This document shows, piece after piece, positions 34,568 to 43,558 of a stretch of DNA of 59,502 bases (position 1 is the first letter of the stretch; each line of letters begins with the position of its first letter). The notes under the pieces are model-generated. The model was not told where the DNA came from. It made no database searches and saw only the letters and a program-made list of their open reading frames with translations. The DNA comes from Segatella oulorum JCM 14966 (GTDB lineage: Bacteria; Bacteroidota; Bacteroidia; Bacteroidales; Bacteroidaceae), in the NCBI RefSeq assembly GCF_000613785.1, contig NZ_BAJQ01000009.1, positions 1 through 59,502 on the forward strand, written 5' to 3'. Both the position numbers and the translations under genes were made by a program.

Positions 34568-36648
34568 TGTTGAATTTTCTTTTCAAACGTACTGCACGGA
34601 AGTTGTGCTTCATTCACAAGATTGGCACGCGAAAAAGGTTGCCAGCCGTAGCGAACCATCGTGGGATGGGGCACTTCGGCACTATGCACCACCACACTTT
34701 CGTCATCGATTTTGGCTGTGGCAACATGGTAAACACCATCTTCTCCTGCCACTTCGAAGCCGGTGAGAGGACCGTTTCTGGCTTGTAAGCTCCGTGCATG
34801 TTCAAAGTAAAGATAAACTTGTCCATCTACTGCGCGAGTTTTGATACACGAAGGTCCTTCCGAAACGACGGCATGCCCATAGACATTGTGCAGTGCCTGA
34901 AGTGCCAATCGCTCGCCAACGGGCTGCTTATTGCGATAGTGCACATCTAACGAGTCGCCCACATCGCTCGTCACAACCATCCACGTTTGGGGCAGTTGTT
35001 TGGTTAGAAGGCGTTGCGAATTTCGAAATTCGGGCCACGAAGGGCGGCTTAAGCTCGATAGTTGCACCATCAGAAATGGCAATTTGGGTTGGTGGAAGAA
35101 GTGCCGCCAGCTCTTTTCCAACAGTCGGAAGAGACGTGCATGCAGTTCGATGTTGTGGGCGTTTGACTCACCTTGATACCATGCCACGCCCTTAATGGCA
35201 TAGCCTTTCAGTGGCAACATGCCTGCTTCAAACATGTAGCAAGGTTCATAGGGATGGCGTTGAGTGGCGGTTTTCTCGGCAAGGGCAATGTTTTCGAGTG
35301 CGCGTTTGCGAGCCCATGGCTGTCCGAAATCACCATGATACCAATCGTAAAGGATGGAAGGAAACTGCCATTCCAAGGTGTGGCGGTCAATCCACGACTC
35401 GGTTGTAGTGCCACCAACGGCATTACAAATGATGCCCACAGGCACTTTGAGGCTGTCGGCCAAGGCTTTTCCGAAGTGATAGGCCACGGCAGAGAAGGAA
35501 GCTACAGCCGCTTTACTGGCTACTTGCCAACCTTTTGTGTCTAATAAAGTCAATCGATTTACACTGTCGAGCACGGCTTTTGGCCATTTTTCGGCGTTTG
35601 TGGGGAAACGGGTCGGCATGTTGTAAAGGTGGAGTAGGGGGTGTTGGTCGGCATGAGCTAAGTCTTCTGTCGCCGTCGTTGTTGCCTTTACCGGAAATTC
35701 CATATTGGATTGTCCCGAGCAGAGCCACACCTCCCCTATATATATAAGGTGTAAATCGCGACGTTCTCCTTTTGTTCTGATTTGAGCTTCATAGGGTCCA
35801 CCAGCTTCCATGGCAGGAAAGGTTGCTTTCCAGTGCCCGTTAGCTGCTGCGGTGCACGTCTGTTGCTGTCCATTGAATGCCACTTTCACTTGTGTTCCTG
35901 CATTGGCCGTCCCCCGAAACACGATGGGTTGCCGGCGTTGCATCACCATCCCGTCACTATAGAGTGGTGCAAGTTTCAGTCCACCATTGTTTCCTGTGAG
36001 TGCAGCATAGATGGTTTTTGCCATGATGGCAGCACCTTCGGCATTTGGGTGAAGTGCATCGGCAAATAAATCAGGACGTGAGTAGAGCGGTGTGTGCAAA
36101 TCAATGAGCCCCGTTTGATTGGCTTCGGCAATGCGACGAATGTGTTTTTGAATGGCCGCATGCCAGTCGCGTGTGCCACTTTCGAAGCGTGGGTGGGGAT
36201 GAAAGATGGGCGTCAGCAGACAAATCCATATCTTCACTTTGGGGTTTGCCTGGCGAAAGCTGTTGATAAGTTGCTGATAATCGCGGTCAAAATGGCTGTT
36301 GTAGTTGGGCCAGTTGCGTGGGTCGGTGTCGTTGAGTCCTAAATGAATGACGACAAGGTCGGCCTTAAACGCCAACGCTGCTTGGTATTCGGGTTGCTGA
36401 ATGTAGGGGCGATGGCCTTCACTAAGCAGCGTTGTGCCCGAGTGTCCGAAGTTTTTTACCTCGTAGTGTGCGCCCAAAAGCTGTTGCAGCACGTAGGGGT
36501 AGCAGGTTGTTTCGCGGTTGGTGAGGCCATAGCCAAAGGTTACACTGTTGCCCACGCAAGCCACTTTAATCGGTTTTTTGGCAGTGCCAAAGAGAGCGAT
36601 GAGCAGTAAGCCGCACACCATTAAATACCTTCTTATCTTTTGTTTCAT
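34564..36648 (-). CDS. nanS: Dual-domain sialate O-acetylesterase
   Basis: About 694 residues. The start at 36648 (MKQKIRRYLM) is preferred because a TATATTTG -7 box lies at 36698-36705, downstream of the longest possible start and only 5 bases before another ATG; it also gives a good signal peptide. Residues about 26-225 form an SGNH esterase (ACVGNSVTFG, LGLNDTD, DALHPN). Residues about 240-690 form a second, sialate O-acetylesterase domain (EVWLCSGQSNMEFP, WYQGESNA). It removes O-acetyl groups so sialic acids can be cleaved and imported. The two-domain layout is like the Tannerella enzyme. Confidence 0.9.
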   Translation of the reverse strand: MKQKIRRYLMVCGLLLIALFGTAKKPIKVACVGNSVTFGYGLTNRETTCYPYVLQQLLGAHYEVKNFGHSGTTLLSEGHRPYIQQPEYQAALAFKADLVVIHLGLNDTDPRNWPNYNSHFDRDYQQLINSFRQANPKVKIWICLLTPIFHPHPRFESGTRDWHAAIQKHIRRIAEANQTGLIDLHTPLYSRPDLFADALHPNAEGAAIMAKTIYAALTGNNGGLKLAPLYSDGMVMQRRQPIVFRGTANAGTQVKVAFNGQQQTCTAAANGHWKATFPAMEAGGPYEAQIRTKGERRDLHLIYIGEVWLCSGQSNMEFPVKATTTATEDLAHADQHPLLHLYNMPTRFPTNAEKWPKAVLDSVNRLTLLDTKGWQVASKAAVASFSAVAYHFGKALADSLKVPVGIICNAVGGTTTESWIDRHTLEWQFPSILYDWYHGDFGQPWARKRALENIALAEKTATQRHPYEPCYMFEAGMLPLKGYAIKGVAWYQGESNAHNIELHARLFRLLEKSWRHFFHQPKLPFLMVQLSSLSRPSWPEFRNSQRLLTKQLPQTWMVVTSDVGDSLDVHYRNKQPVGERLALQALHNVYGHAVVSEGPSCIKTRAVDGQVYLYFEHARSLQARNGPLTGFEVAGEDGVYHVATAKIDDESVVVHSAEVPHPTMVRYGWQPFSRANLVNEAQLPCSTFEKKIQQ

Positions 36649-36697
36649 TTGTCTTAGCTGCCTTTGTTTAATAGATTTAGCGCTGAGTTTCATTGCA

Positions 36698-36729
36698 CAA
36701 ATATACAACAAATATGAAACATACCCAAA
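36698..36729 (-). promoter_or_regulatory. Promoter of the nan operon
   Basis: Minus strand: TTTG at 36729-36726, a 20-base spacer, TATATTTG at 36705-36698. It decides the nanS start at 36648. Confidence 0.75.
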
Positions 36730-36939
36730 TATCGGCGCTACTTTTCCCGTTTTTTAACCCGAAATGAGATGTTGCACTCCCGAATGACGTGTTAATCGTT
36801 ACGAATCAGCTTTATAAGCGATGGCTACGATGCCAGGGATACCATAAGAATAATTCCAAAATATATTTGTCTTAACAGGGGTAATTATGTGTATTTGCAG
36901 CTGATAAAAATGCGGATAACCGCAAAAATATTAAATAGG

Positions 36940-37011
36940 ATGGAAATAAAACGAGATTTATTGTTGCAAAGATTGATGAGTTTGAGACATAACGGAATGA
37001 TTAAAGTCATT
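36940..37011 (+). pseudogene. N-terminal remnant of an AAA_14/DUF4143-type ATPase
   Basis: Reads MEIKRDLLLQRLMSLRHNG followed by MIKVI, the standard opening of this common Bacteroidota ATPase family, then diverges before the expected TGIRRCGKS Walker A and reaches a stop. About 24 codons survive. The 36712-37324 gap otherwise holds a hairpin and a 92-base repeat. Confidence 0.55.
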
Positions 37012-37047
37012 AGGCATCTCTCTATAATCTACTTAGGATTGCATAGG

Positions 37048-37078
37048 AGTCCGGGGTGAATTCATCCTGGGCTTTTAT
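37048..37078 (+). terminator. Terminator-like hairpin in the scar region
   Basis: AGTCCGGGGTGAA (37048-37060) and TTCATCCTGGGCT (37061-37073) pair along 13 positions if G-U pairs are allowed, followed by TTTAT. No intact gene precedes it on the plus strand. Confidence 0.45.
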
Positions 37079-37116
37079 GGTTATATAGGAATCATAGATG
37101 TTTTTGCGACGCTAAC

Positions 37117-37208
37117 AATCGAGAAATGTATTTGTTCCTTTTAAGAATGTGCGAAGAGGTTCCTATCTATAGCTTACGGGAGTGGCGAAATTGTTAGTAT
37201 ACTTTTTT
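37117..37208 (+). repeat. 92-base repeat with inverted ends, copy 1
   Basis: Nearly the same sequence occurs at 40141-40232 with about six mismatches. The left end (CTAACAATCGAG, from 37112) and the complement of the right end (CTAACAATTTCGCC) share CTAACAAT, so it resembles a very small inverted-repeat element. No coding capacity. Confidence 0.65.
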
Positions 37209-37324
37209 ACTAGGGGATGGTCCCAAGCCATCTTATCCCCACTCGCGTAGTTATTAGGTTGTCAATTCAGAAATTCTTTCTATCACCCACTTTTTAAAGG
37301 ACACACCATCTAATGGAGGTTAAC

Positions 37325-37987
37325 CTACTTTAATACCATTTCTGTATCTTCTACTTGAAGACCGAGTAGTCTATTCATTTTGATGGCGTTAATTAATTTT
37401 TCAGAGAAGAACAAGCCAAAAGGTTGTATGGCAATTATATCATAATCAAGCCGGTATTTAACTGAAATTTTTCTGTCACCTATAGAAAAGTATTTTTTAT
37501 ATTCTTCACTATCTGCTATTTGTACATGCTCTTTTGTAGTCAAATCCACAAATTTACTATCCGAATAATCAACAAAGCGATTAGGCACCATTGGAAAACC
37601 GACCGCAAAATAATTACTTGGAAAACCTTCAATGTTTACTTTGAACTTGTTATAAGTAGGTAGCTTGAAGCTTTCTAACACATCTAAACATTTTTCAGTT
37701 ACTAGAAAGTCTATTCCTCGTTCATGTGGAGCTGCTACAATAAAATCCGTTTCAAGTGCACCTTTTAAAGGAAAGTAGGTGACGCACGTTATTTTTTTTT
37801 CGTCAATCCTTTTAAAATCATCTAATAGAAACGCATTAATACCGCTAGCAAAGTAACTTTCATAATAATTCCTTTCTTCCTTTGACACAAAAGACTTTTT
37901 CTCTTTTAGCTCTACTTGGTATACTCCATTCCTTACACCCATAATTAGCGGGTCTGTTTCTATCCATACTCTTTTATACTTATACAT
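37325..37987 (-). CDS. Imm11-like (DUF1629) candidate immunity protein
   Basis: 220 residues, cytosolic. DFLVTEKCLDVLESFKLPTYNKFKV followed by NYFAVGFPMVPNRFVDYSDSKFV (given here only by its ends, residues about 93-150) resembles the Imm11/DUF1629 pattern of a ligand-like 'VTEKxxxLLESF' and a conserved 'YIDFxxS' block. Such proteins neutralise polymorphic toxins. No toxin gene is beside it, so it would be an orphan. Its ATG is 32 bases from the left end of a miniature IS982-like element. Assignment is tentative. Confidence 0.6.
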   Translation of the reverse strand: MYKYKRVWIETDPLIMGVRNGVYQVELKEKKSFVSKEERNYYESYFASGINAFLLDDFKRIDEKKITCVTYFPLKGALETDFIVAAPHERGIDFLVTEKCLDVLESFKLPTYNKFKVNIEGFPSNYFAVGFPMVPNRFVDYSDSKFVDLTTKEHVQIADSEEYKKYFSIGDRKISVKYRLDYDIIAIQPFGLFFSEKLINAIKMNRLLGLQVEDTEMVLK

Positions 37988-38018
37988 AATTTGTCTTTTT
38001 ACTTTAGTTTACCAAAAT

Positions 38019-38484
38019 ACGCGAGTTCGGGATAAGAAAATTGCTTAAAAAGTTGGTAATCTCGCTATTATTTTGTAACTTTATAGCTGTGAATCAGTAA
38101 CTTATAAAATAAATATAGCGATGATTACCAAGGATAAAGTTACAGAAATATTCTGTATTATCGATGAGTGTGACAAAAAATTGGATGGTGAGCTGAAGAA
38201 AAAACTGCATTTACCCAACCAGAATGGCAATGGAAAACGTTACAGAAATCGTAAAGTAATGTTAAGAAAACGCTATATCATCGAGTGCATCAATGGACTT
38301 TTGAAGAATAAAGCTAACCTCGTACACTCGCGACATCGCTCGATACACAACTTTATCATGAACCTATGTTCTGCTCTAACAGCCTATTGTTTTTGTGACA
38401 ATAAACCTGAGGCACTACCTGTTTATGTCGAGAAATCAAGGCAGTTAGAACTGTTTGCATACTAATCTTATCCCGAACTCGAGT
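38019..38484 (+). mobile_element. 466-bp miniature IS982-like element, copy 1
   Basis: Bounded by 19-base inverted ends ACGCGAGTTCGGGATAAGA and TCTTATCCCGAACTCGAGT (17-18 of 19 paired). It carries a 114-codon frame (38121-38465) joining the start of an IS982 transposase (MITKDKVTEIFCIID) to its last 75 residues (LLKNKANLVHSRHRSIHNF and on). The central DDE-containing part is missing. AAAT flanks both sides, a possible short target duplication. Confidence 0.85.
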
Positions 38485-38554
38485 AAATAATATTTGATTT
38501 TGGGATGTTCGCTATTGTCTTGCCGTTGGATCAACCACCGATCACCAAGATACA

Positions 38555-39667
38555 TTATTTTATCTCTTCAAAGCTACCTTTTGAATTGATGCGATAGTAT
38601 CTTCTACGCTCTTTTGTTTTCCCGCTTTCTCGCTTTTCTCCTTTTAAGCACATTACATAATTCGGATAAATTTGGAAACTAAGCTTACTATAATCTGCAT
38701 TTTCTTGATTTTCATCCCCCCAATCATCCCACGTGTAATGCACTGTCATTTTTTGAGTATCACCATTTATAATTCCCTTATCAGATATACACATTTCCCA
38801 ATATTCACTATCTCCATATTCAAAGTATATGATAAAAATGTCATATCCTTGATAACTTGGTAACGGAAAGATTTCATTCACACACGAATTTATATAATCC
38901 TTAAATGGCTTCTTTTTCCCATTGATAATGATTGTTTTTACTTTATCTGTTATTTTTTCTATATTTCCTTTCGGCAAGGTATATTCATCAAACATCGTTT
39001 TTGTAGTATCAATTCCAAACTTATCTATGCTAATGTCTTTTCCATCAAAGAAATTTTCAGATGATGTTCCTAAGACTTGTTTTGAATCTGCATCACTGCT
39101 ATCGCCTCTTCTATTAATAGTGTTAGAGAGCTTAACTTCACGAGGTATCTCGTAGATAAGCATGGCGTTCTCTTCTTTATCACCGGTGAGAATACAAGGA
39201 AAGAAAATATATTTTCCGGCAATGACACCCAATCCTAACATATCTATATAGTTGCGAGTCCAAGTTTCTTGTCCGACATAATCCTCAGGCTTTAAAAAGG
39301 TTATGGTGTTACCACTATCTTTATATCCCAATTTATTAAGTTCCTTTGCATAGAAATTTGATATTCCATAACGATGATTATAAAATTGTTTGGAATCTGC
39401 CTGCTGAATGCTAAAAACAATCTTATTGTCATCGTTAATTATAAGCGTATCTTTGATGATAGTCATACGCATATGTTTGAAAAGATTTAATAAATCCTTG
39501 CTCTTCTCTGAGATAAGACCAGAGTTATACACCTTAAATGCAATGAACTTCAATTCATATCCATTATACGTTTTTTCTATATTTGTATTAAGTGTACCTC
39601 CACCTTTGCAGCTATATACAACATTGAGCAATGTTGATAACAGTAATAAAAATAATATTTTTTTCAT
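38555..39667 (-). CDS. Lipoprotein of unknown function, possible immunity protein
   Basis: 370 residues with a lipoprotein signal (MKKILFLLLLSTLLNVVYSC). The mature part is Lys/Asp/Tyr-rich and strand-rich with no recognised domain. Its ATG is only 5 bases from the left end of miniature IS copy 2, so native upstream control sequence has been lost and expression would depend on the element. Size, lipoprotein nature and AT-rich composition match the candidate immunity genes at 52-58 kb; the function is inferred only from that resemblance. Confidence 0.65.
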   Translation of the reverse strand: MKKILFLLLLSTLLNVVYSCKGGGTLNTNIEKTYNGYELKFIAFKVYNSGLISEKSKDLLNLFKHMRMTIIKDTLIINDDNKIVFSIQQADSKQFYNHRYGISNFYAKELNKLGYKDSGNTITFLKPEDYVGQETWTRNYIDMLGLGVIAGKYIFFPCILTGDKEENAMLIYEIPREVKLSNTINRRGDSSDADSKQVLGTSSENFFDGKDISIDKFGIDTTKTMFDEYTLPKGNIEKITDKVKTIIINGKKKPFKDYINSCVNEIFPLPSYQGYDIFIIYFEYGDSEYWEMCISDKGIINGDTQKMTVHYTWDDWGDENQENADYSKLSFQIYPNYVMCLKGEKRESGKTKERRRYYRINSKGSFEEIK

Positions 39668-39672
39668 AATTT

Positions 39673-40138
39673 ACGCGAGTTCGGGATAAGAAAATTGCTT
39701 AAAAAGTTGGAAATCTCGCTATTATTTTGTAACTTTATAGTTGTAAATCAGTAACTTATGAAACAAATATCGCGATGATTACCAAGGACAAAGTTACAGA
39801 AATATTCTGTATTATCGATGAGTTTGACAAAAAATTGGATGGTGAGCTGAAGAGAAACCTGCGTTTACCCAACCAGGATGGTAATGGGAAACGTTACAGA
39901 AATCGTAAAGTAATGTTAAGAAAATGCTATATCATCGAGTGCATCAATGAAATCTTGAAGAATAAAGCTAACCTCGTACACTCGCGACATCGCTCAATAC
40001 ACAACTTTATCATGAACTTATGTTCTGCTCTAACTGCCTATTGCTTTTTTGATAATAAACCTGAGGCACTACCTGTTTATGTCGAAAAATCAAGGCAGTT
40101 AGAACTGTTTGCATACTAATCTTATCCCGAACTCGGGT
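39673..40138 (+). mobile_element. 466-bp miniature IS982-like element, copy 2
   Basis: Same length, ends and internal deletion as the copy at 38019-38484, with scattered substitutions. The 114-codon frame (39775-40119) is again intact. Right end TCTTATCCCGAACTCGGGT. No target duplication is evident, consistent with later rearrangement. Confidence 0.85.
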
Positions 40139-40232
40139 AACTATCGAGGAATGTATTTATTCCTTTTAAGAATGTGCGAAGAGGTCCCTATCTATAGCTT
40201 ACGGGAGTGGCGAGATTGTTAGCATACTTTTT
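40139..40232 (+). repeat. 92-base repeat, copy 2
   Basis: Matches 37117-37208 closely and directly abuts the right end of miniature IS copy 2. Ends with ATTGTTAGCATAC, the inverted partner of the copy-1 left end. Confidence 0.65.
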
Positions 40233-40324
40233 ATACTGAGGTTATTTAAAAGTTATCTCATATAGCATTGTTTGCTGATGCTTTCGACATCAAGTGCGAT
40301 AAAAATCATTCTAAATCTGTGCAA

Positions 40325-40362
40325 GGTGCAAGGCTTTGCACCAATATTTTTTATTAACTTTG
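40325..40362 (+). promoter_or_regulatory. mtnN promoter with an overlapping inverted repeat
   Basis: TAACTTTG (40355-40362) is a good -7 box. TTTG at 40335-40338 is too close (16-base spacer) to be an ideal -33. It lies inside the hairpin GGTGCAAGGCTTTGCACC (40325-40342), which could be an operator. Confidence 0.5.
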
Positions 40363-40383
40363 TAGGCAAAATCAATGGGAATA

Positions 40384-41043
40384 ATGAAAATCGGGATTAT
40401 TGTTGCGATGGACAAAGAGTTTGCACAACTGCAAAAGGTGTTTGGAAACGACCCCAACGTTGTGCTGCAAAAATGCGGCATCGGTAAGGTGAATGCCGCC
40501 ATAGGGGCCACGATGATGATTGAAAAGCATCATCCCGATGTGATTATCTCTTCGGGATGTGCGGGTGGTGCCGACCCTTCGCTCAACGTGGGTGACGTGG
40601 TTGTGGCCGCTGAAACGACCTATCACGATGCCTATTGCGGCGATAATTGTGCCTATGGGCAGATTATGGGCATGCCAAAACGGTATATATTGTCGGATAA
40701 ACTCAATGTAATTGTGCAACAATTTGGTGCAGATTGCTCCACAATATCAATGGGTTTAACGGTAAGTGGCGACTGGTTTGTGGATACACGTGAAAAGATG
40801 TGTGAGATTATGCAGCATTTTCCCGAGGCCAAAGCCGTGGATATGGAGAGTTGCAGCATTGCGCAAGTGTGCCACACGTTTGATGTACCGTTTGTGAGTT
40901 TTCGCATCATCAGCGATGTTCCTTTAAAAGACCATAAGGCAGCGATGTATTTTGATTTCTGGGATCGGTTGGCCGATGGTAGTTTTGAGGTGACAAACCG
41001 CTTTGTAGAGTTGCTGCAACAACAAAACGAAGCATTGCAATAA
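40384..41043 (+). CDS. mtnN: 5'-methylthioadenosine/S-adenosylhomocysteine nucleosidase
   Basis: About 219 residues from MKIGIIVAMDKEF (an ATG 9 bases upstream is also in frame). PNP/UDP phosphorylase family: catalytic region IISSGCAGGADPSL, the acidic VDMESCSIAQV that binds ribose, and the late VSFRIISDVPL with the catalytic Asp. It hydrolyses MTA and SAH to adenine plus the thioribose. luxS follows after 20 bases, so the pair recycles SAH to homocysteine. Confidence 0.95.
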   Translation: MKIGIIVAMDKEFAQLQKVFGNDPNVVLQKCGIGKVNAAIGATMMIEKHHPDVIISSGCAGGADPSLNVGDVVVAAETTYHDAYCGDNCAYGQIMGMPKRYILSDKLNVIVQQFGADCSTISMGLTVSGDWFVDTREKMCEIMQHFPEAKAVDMESCSIAQVCHTFDVPFVSFRIISDVPLKDHKAAMYFDFWDRLADGSFEVTNRFVELLQQQNEALQ

Positions 41044-41063
41044 ATTAAAAAAGGAAGTAGAGA

Positions 41064-41552
41064 ATGGAGAAAATACCGAGTTTCACAGTGAACCACGAGC
41101 AGTTGCAACGTGGCGTTTATGTGAGCCGAAAAGATCGCGTGGGCGATGAGATTGTGACGACATTTGACGTGCGCATGAAATTACCCAATCGTGAACCTGC
41201 ACTGCATAATGGTGCTATTCACACCATAGAACATCTTGCAGCGACTTTTCTGCGCAATGATGCTGAGTGGAAAACGCGCATTGTTTATTGGGGACCGATG
41301 GGCTGTCTGACGGGCAATTACCTCATCGTGCAGGGCGATTTAGAAAGCCGTGACGTGTTGGATTTGTTGCGTCGCACATTCGATTTCATTGCCCATTATG
41401 AAGGAGAAATACCGGGTGCGTCGCCCATGGATTGCGGAAACTATCTGCTGCAAGACTTGCCTATGGCGCGTTATGAAGCCCAAAAATATCTTGACGAGGT
41501 GCTTAATGGCATCACGGATGCCCAGTTGCATTATCCACCCAAGGCTGAATAG
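41064..41552 (+). CDS. luxS: S-ribosylhomocysteine lyase (AI-2 synthase)
   Basis: 162 residues with the zinc motif HTIEH (residues about 54-58), the third ligand in the SPMDCGNY region and the catalytic Cys of GPMGCLTG. It cleaves S-ribosylhomocysteine to homocysteine and DPD, the AI-2 precursor. Downstream of mtnN in the natural pathway order. Confidence 0.98.
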   Translation: MEKIPSFTVNHEQLQRGVYVSRKDRVGDEIVTTFDVRMKLPNREPALHNGAIHTIEHLAATFLRNDAEWKTRIVYWGPMGCLTGNYLIVQGDLESRDVLDLLRRTFDFIAHYEGEIPGASPMDCGNYLLQDLPMARYEAQKYLDEVLNGITDAQLHYPPKAE

Positions 41553-41594
41553 CCAGTTTTTATCCATCATCTTATCGCGAAAACAACCCACAAC

Positions 41595-42215
41595 GTGCAC
41601 ATTGCAATTGCCGGAAACATTGGCAGCGGAAAGACAACGCTCACCGCACTCCTTGCCAAGCATTATGGATGGACACCGAAATACGAAGCGGTGGACTATA
41701 ATCCCTATTTGGAAGACTACTACAAGGACATTCCACGGTGGTCGTTCAACATGGAAGTGTTCTTTCTTAAAGAACGCTTTAAAGATTTGCTTGCGTTGGC
41801 AAAGAGTGACAGAAAAGAAACCTTTGTGCAGGATCGCAGCATCTATGAAGGCGTCTATGTGTTTACCGAGAACAACTATCGGATGGGCAATCTCAGTGCG
41901 CGCGACTTCCAAACCTACATGGAACTCTTCGCCTCGATGACCACTATTTTGCGCTATCCCGATTTGATGATTTATCTACGGTCGAGTGTTCCGAATTTAG
42001 TGAAGAACATTCAGAAGCGCGGACGCGACTATGAACAGCAGATTCCTTTAGAATATTTGGAGCGCTTGAACCAGCTTTACGAGGAGTTTGTGTTTCAGCG
42101 ATACAAAGGAAAAGTGCTCGTTGTGGAGGTCGACCCGCTTGATTATCTGCACAATAAAAAAGATTTTGCGGGCATTGTCGATAAAATCGATGCCCATTTA
42201 TTTGGATTATTCTAA
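41595..42215 (+). CDS. Deoxynucleoside kinase, first copy
   Basis: 206 residues from a GTG start immediately giving HIAIAGNIGSGKTTL (P-loop, residues 2-16). The dNK family markers follow: PRWSFNMEVFFL, QDRSIYEGVYVF (DRS base-binding), DLMIYLRSSVPNLVKNIQKRGRDYE with the lid arginines. It phosphorylates deoxyadenosine, deoxyguanosine or deoxycytidine for nucleotide salvage. A second related copy follows after 18 bases; tandem copies act as a heterodimer in some bacteria. Confidence 0.93.
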   Translation: MHIAIAGNIGSGKTTLTALLAKHYGWTPKYEAVDYNPYLEDYYKDIPRWSFNMEVFFLKERFKDLLALAKSDRKETFVQDRSIYEGVYVFTENNYRMGNLSARDFQTYMELFASMTTILRYPDLMIYLRSSVPNLVKNIQKRGRDYEQQIPLEYLERLNQLYEEFVFQRYKGKVLVVEVDPLDYLHNKKDFAGIVDKIDAHLFGLF

Positions 42216-42233
42216 CCCTATTTTCATTGAATT

Positions 42234-42864
42234 ATGCATATTGCAATCGCCGGAAACATTGGAAGTGGCAAAACAACGCTCACACGTATGCTGGCCAAGC
42301 GTTTTCATTGGACGCCCCGTTTTGAACCCGTTGACAACAATCCCTATCTCGACGACTTCTATGCCGACATGCCGCGGTGGTCGTTTAATCTGCAAGTTTA
42401 TTTCTTGAACAAGCGTTTTAAAGAGGTGGTGGAGATTGCAAAAAGCAAAGATACGATTATTCAAGACCGCACGATTTTTGAGGATGCACGCATCTTTGCG
42501 CCCAACTTGCACGCGATGGGATGATGAGCGATCGCGATTTTGCTAACTATTCCGACCTCTTCGACCTGATGATTTCATTGGTCGAGCTGCCCGACTTGAT
42601 GATTTACATCCGCTCAAGCATCCCTACTTTGGTCAATCATATTGGGAAGCGTGGCCGCGAATTCGAGAAAAGCATTCGCATTGACTATCTCACTGGGCTC
42701 AACAATCGTTATGAAGCTGGATAAAGGGCTATAAAGGACATCTTATAATCGTCGATGGTGACAACATAGATTTTGAAAACAGTGCGCAGGATTTTCAAAA
42801 AATCACCGACCAAATTGATGCCGAACTCTATGGATTGTTCCCGCTGAAGGACGACAAACGATAG
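42234..42864 (+). pseudogene. Deoxynucleoside kinase, second copy, two frameshifts
   Basis: Starts MHIAIAGNIGSGKTTLTRML and would be about 209 residues, but it is split into three frames. One base added at 42520/42521 restores HAMG(x)MMSDRDF, and one added at 42717/42718 restores NRYEAWIKGYKGH, leading to a natural end LYGLFPLKDDKR at 42864. All family motifs (PRWSFNLQVYF, QDRTIF, DLMIYIRSSIPTLVNHI) are otherwise conserved. Two clean single-base gaps in a conserved gene suggest either very recent loss or assembly error. Confidence 0.88.
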
Positions 42865-42991
42865 GGCAGCGGCAGTTGTTGCAGCATAAAAAGCATCGGT
42901 TTATGGTGTTCCCTCATTGCAGATGAAATGTGGTTGCTGCCACAAACCGACATTTTTTTTACTTTCGTTGGCAGTTTACGGAAAATATTTG

Positions 42992-42999
42992 TAACTTTG
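42992..42999 (+). promoter_or_regulatory. -7 box of the yceD-like/rpmF/fabH operon
   Basis: TAACTTTG ends 8 bases before the ATG at 43008, which rules out the longer upstream start at 42930. Confidence 0.6.
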
Positions 43000-43007
43000 C
43001 AGCCCGT

Positions 43008-43535
43008 ATGGAGCGTACCGAATCGTTTCAAATAGACCTCAAAGCGTTGGCACAAGGCGAGACAAAGCGTGTGTTCAACTTGGATGATTCATTTTTTCAG
43101 TCGTTAGAGGCTGCGGAAGTGAAGCGTGGCCATTTGCAAACAATATTGGTGATTAATCGCACCGATGACTATTTCGATTTGACGTTTCATACAACCGGCC
43201 ACGTGGTGATTTCCTGTGATGTGTGTCTCGAAGATATGGAGCAACCCATTGAAACAGAGAATCATTTGGCTGTGAAAATGGGCGAAAGCTATGCCGAAGA
43301 TGATGACCTTGTGACGGTGGCCGAGGATGAAGGAATACTCGATGTTGCATGGTTTATCTATGAATTTATTGAACTCTGCATTCCTATCAAGCATGTGCAT
43401 GCACCTGGAAAATGTAACCCTGCAATGATAGAGAAGCTGAAAGCACTCTCGACTACCCGAAGTAGTGATGCGAATGGAGAGGAAGCAATGGATCCACGGT
43501 GGGCAGCTTTGTCGCAATTGAAACTTGAAGAATAA
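43008..43535 (+). CDS. DUF177 (YceD-like) protein
   Basis: About 175 residues from MERTESFQIDL. YceD/DUF177 features: two-strand N-terminal part, CDVCLEDMEQPIETE with CxxC near residues 72-75, and a second half with CNPAMIEKL and the DPRWAALSQLK end typical of the family. In plants and bacteria DUF177 proteins are linked to 23S rRNA accumulation. It precedes rpmF by 23 bases, the order conserved in many phyla. Confidence 0.88.
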   Translation: MERTESFQIDLKALAQGETKRVFNLDDSFFQSLEAAEVKRGHLQTILVINRTDDYFDLTFHTTGHVVISCDVCLEDMEQPIETENHLAVKMGESYAEDDDLVTVAEDEGILDVAWFIYEFIELCIPIKHVHAPGKCNPAMIEKLKALSTTRSSDANGEEAMDPRWAALSQLKLEE

Positions 43536-43558
43536 ACAAAAAATTAATTTAAAAGATT

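Noticed and set aside
40325..40342. Riboswitch or SAM-responsive element before mtnN-luxS
   Set aside because: Only a short hairpin overlapping the promoter is visible; no conserved riboswitch core was found.
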